Below, one piece after another: positions 22,430 to 23,463 of a DNA stretch of 23,463 nt. Origin of the DNA: a virus. Numbering within the stretch: the stretch's first letter is position 1; every line of letters starts with the position of its first letter. The translations under genes were made by a program, and so were the position numbers. The notes beneath the pieces were generated by a model. The model searched no databases and had not been told where the DNA came from. It saw nothing but the letters and a program-made list of their open reading frames with translations. The stretch lies in the IMG/VR virus record IMGVR_UViG_3300022868_000099, positions 1 through 23,463 of that record. The stretch is one strand, 5' to 3'.

Positions 22430-22487
22430 AATTTTATTATTTTTATTAATTTTACAAATATACACAAAAATTATTTAAATAAAAAAA

Positions 22488-23390
22488 TTATTCTACATTA
22501 AATGTTAAATCATCATCTTTTTTCTTATGAATATTACCAATATTTATTTTTTTCTTGGTATTCATTTCTTTTTTCTTATCTTCTAATAATTTATTAATTT
22601 GTTCTTGAGAAATTTGTTCTTTAAATATTTTTTCTTTTGGTAATTTTTTAACTTCTTTTAAATTTGGGAATTTTTCTTTTACTTGAATTTTACTTAATTT
22701 TTCAAGAAATTTTGATTTTGGAAATGATGCATCAATATAAACTAATTGATCTGCAATTAAATTTTTTTCATATTTAATATTTGGTTTATGTTTAATAAAA
22801 TTTTTATAATATTTTTTATTATTTTTAAAATAATGGTCATGAATTTCAAAATTTTTCATTGTAAAATCTTCAGAATTAAAATATACAGAAGATTCAATAT
22901 AATCAAACATAACATAATCTGTTGGAAATCCAGTTGTAATCATATGAAATTTTAATTCAAAAAAATCAAATATTTCTTTTAAATTACTGGTTAGTTTTAT
23001 TTTTTTATTATCATAAATATATTCTAAACCAAATCTTGTATAATTTAAATTAAAATTTGATGCTAAAATATTAACTAAAATATTAATAATATTCCAAGAA
23101 TAATAATATAATGTATAAATCCATAATTTTTCACTTGTTAAAATAAATCTAACATCAAAATTATCTATTGTAGTATAAACAATTCCAGATTTTTCTTTAA
23201 TTTCTGTTGCATTAAATATTCTTGAAATATCATATGATATAACATAATCTGGGATAATTATATCTATATAATTAAATTTTATTTTATCAATATGACAAAA
23301 TGGGATTTCGTGTTTAATTTCTTCTTCATCTAAAATATCTGATAATTTTTTTAGAACTTTTATGAAATCTGGTTTTTTATATTCTTTCAT
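22488..23390 (-). CDS. Putative phage nucleotidyltransferase-like protein
   Basis: A 300-residue protein at the head of the minus-strand cluster. The first ~210 residues form a globular part with IPFCHIDKIKFNYIDIIIPD, VISYDISRIFNATEIKEKSG, NLNYTRFGLEYIYDNKK, EIFDFFELKFHMITTGFPTD and YIESSVYFNSEDFTMKNFEI. This resembles phage proteins often labelled nucleotidyltransferase-like, but the diagnostic GS...DxD motif is not obvious. The last ~60 residues are a Lys/Glu-rich, likely disordered tail. It could act on RNA or DNA. The call rests mainly on remembered pattern, so treat the function as uncertain. Confidence 0.4.
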   Translation of the reverse strand: MKEYKKPDFIKVLKKLSDILDEEEIKHEIPFCHIDKIKFNYIDIIIPDYVISYDISRIFNATEIKEKSGIVYTTIDNFDVRFILTSEKLWIYTLYYYSWNIINILVNILASNFNLNYTRFGLEYIYDNKKIKLTSNLKEIFDFFELKFHMITTGFPTDYVMFDYIESSVYFNSEDFTMKNFEIHDHYFKNNKKYYKNFIKHKPNIKYEKNLIADQLVYIDASFPKSKFLEKLSKIQVKEKFPNLKEVKKLPKEKIFKEQISQEQINKLLEDKKKEMNTKKKINIGNIHKKKDDDLTFNVE

Positions 23391-23428
23391 TTATTATAGT
23401 TTTTAATTTTCTTTCTCTAATATGAACT

Positions 23429-23454
23429 ACACACAAACTAAAGAATTTGTGTGT
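23429..23454. other. Perfect 9-bp hairpin
   Basis: ACACACAAA (23429-23437) and TTTGTGTGT (23446-23454) form a perfect inverted repeat with an 8-nt loop, CTAAAGAA. It lies 39 nt before the ATG of the 22488-23390 gene and close to the window end. It has no T-run on either side. It could be a leader hairpin or belong to a terminator of a gene outside the window. Confidence 0.45.
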
Positions 23455-23463
23455 TTCACGTTT

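Noticed and set aside
1-23463. tRNA genes or other structured RNA
   Set aside because: No cloverleaf-like G+C-rich segment with a CCA-type acceptor was seen by eye; the only G+C-rich islet is the 32-nt 16S-like block.

Overview
The window is part of a tailed-bacteriophage genome. It is extremely AT-rich and has a T4-like (contractile-tail) gene set: a UvsX recombinase, a gp32-type single-stranded-DNA-binding protein, a baseplate hub pair resembling gp27 and gp5, tail-tube and baseplate proteins, a spanin-like pair, a very large solenoid-repeat fibre and a phage-encoded ClpP. The host is inferred to be a Bacteroidota bacterium. ClpP closely resembles that phylum's housekeeping enzymes. Start codons are preceded by A-rich leaders, with almost no Shine-Dalgarno sequence. 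A signal peptide ends in an AYS-Q type junction. A short fragment at 21716-21747 reads like 16S rRNA. All three standard stop codons end genes, so no code change is needed.

Layout. 1-2008 (minus strand): a 'fractured' uvsX. The N-terminal RecA half is fused to the N-half of a split intein and is followed by a free-standing homing-endonuclease-like gene that runs off the window. The missing IntC plus UvsX C-half is expected beyond position 1. 2221-3079: small proteins of unknown function. 3139-10810 (plus strand): tail and baseplate module, interrupted by one small minus-strand gene at 5341-5694 that has decayed repeats at its 3' end. Two of its transcription units start with nearly the same ~50-bp promoter-like cassette. 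The hub spike at 8768-10810 carries an M15 peptidase domain in place of the lysozyme of T4 gp5. 10848-13594: candidate accessory or internal-head proteins, one resembling phage ADP-ribosyltransferase-like proteins with a T4-internal-protein-like N-terminus. 13733-14697: overlapping spanin-like pair and a small protein. 14714-18901 (minus strand): 1395-residue solenoid fibre. 18968-20695: a small gene, a 420-bp leader region with a palindrome, a 37-codon ORF and repeated TTAAA tracts, then the gp32-like gene and a terminator. 20734-23390 (minus strand): a likely operon of unknown genes ending in clpP. It includes a small two-helix membrane gene whose frame is broken by a 32-nt 16S-like insert.

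A motif close to TTAATATATAA recurs about 20 nt before many start codons on both strands and is the best candidate for a phage-specific promoter. The strongest unusual signals are the split-intein uvsX with its endonuclease, the 16S-like insert, and the repeat-rich gp32 leader, which recalls the autogenous operator of T4 gene 32.
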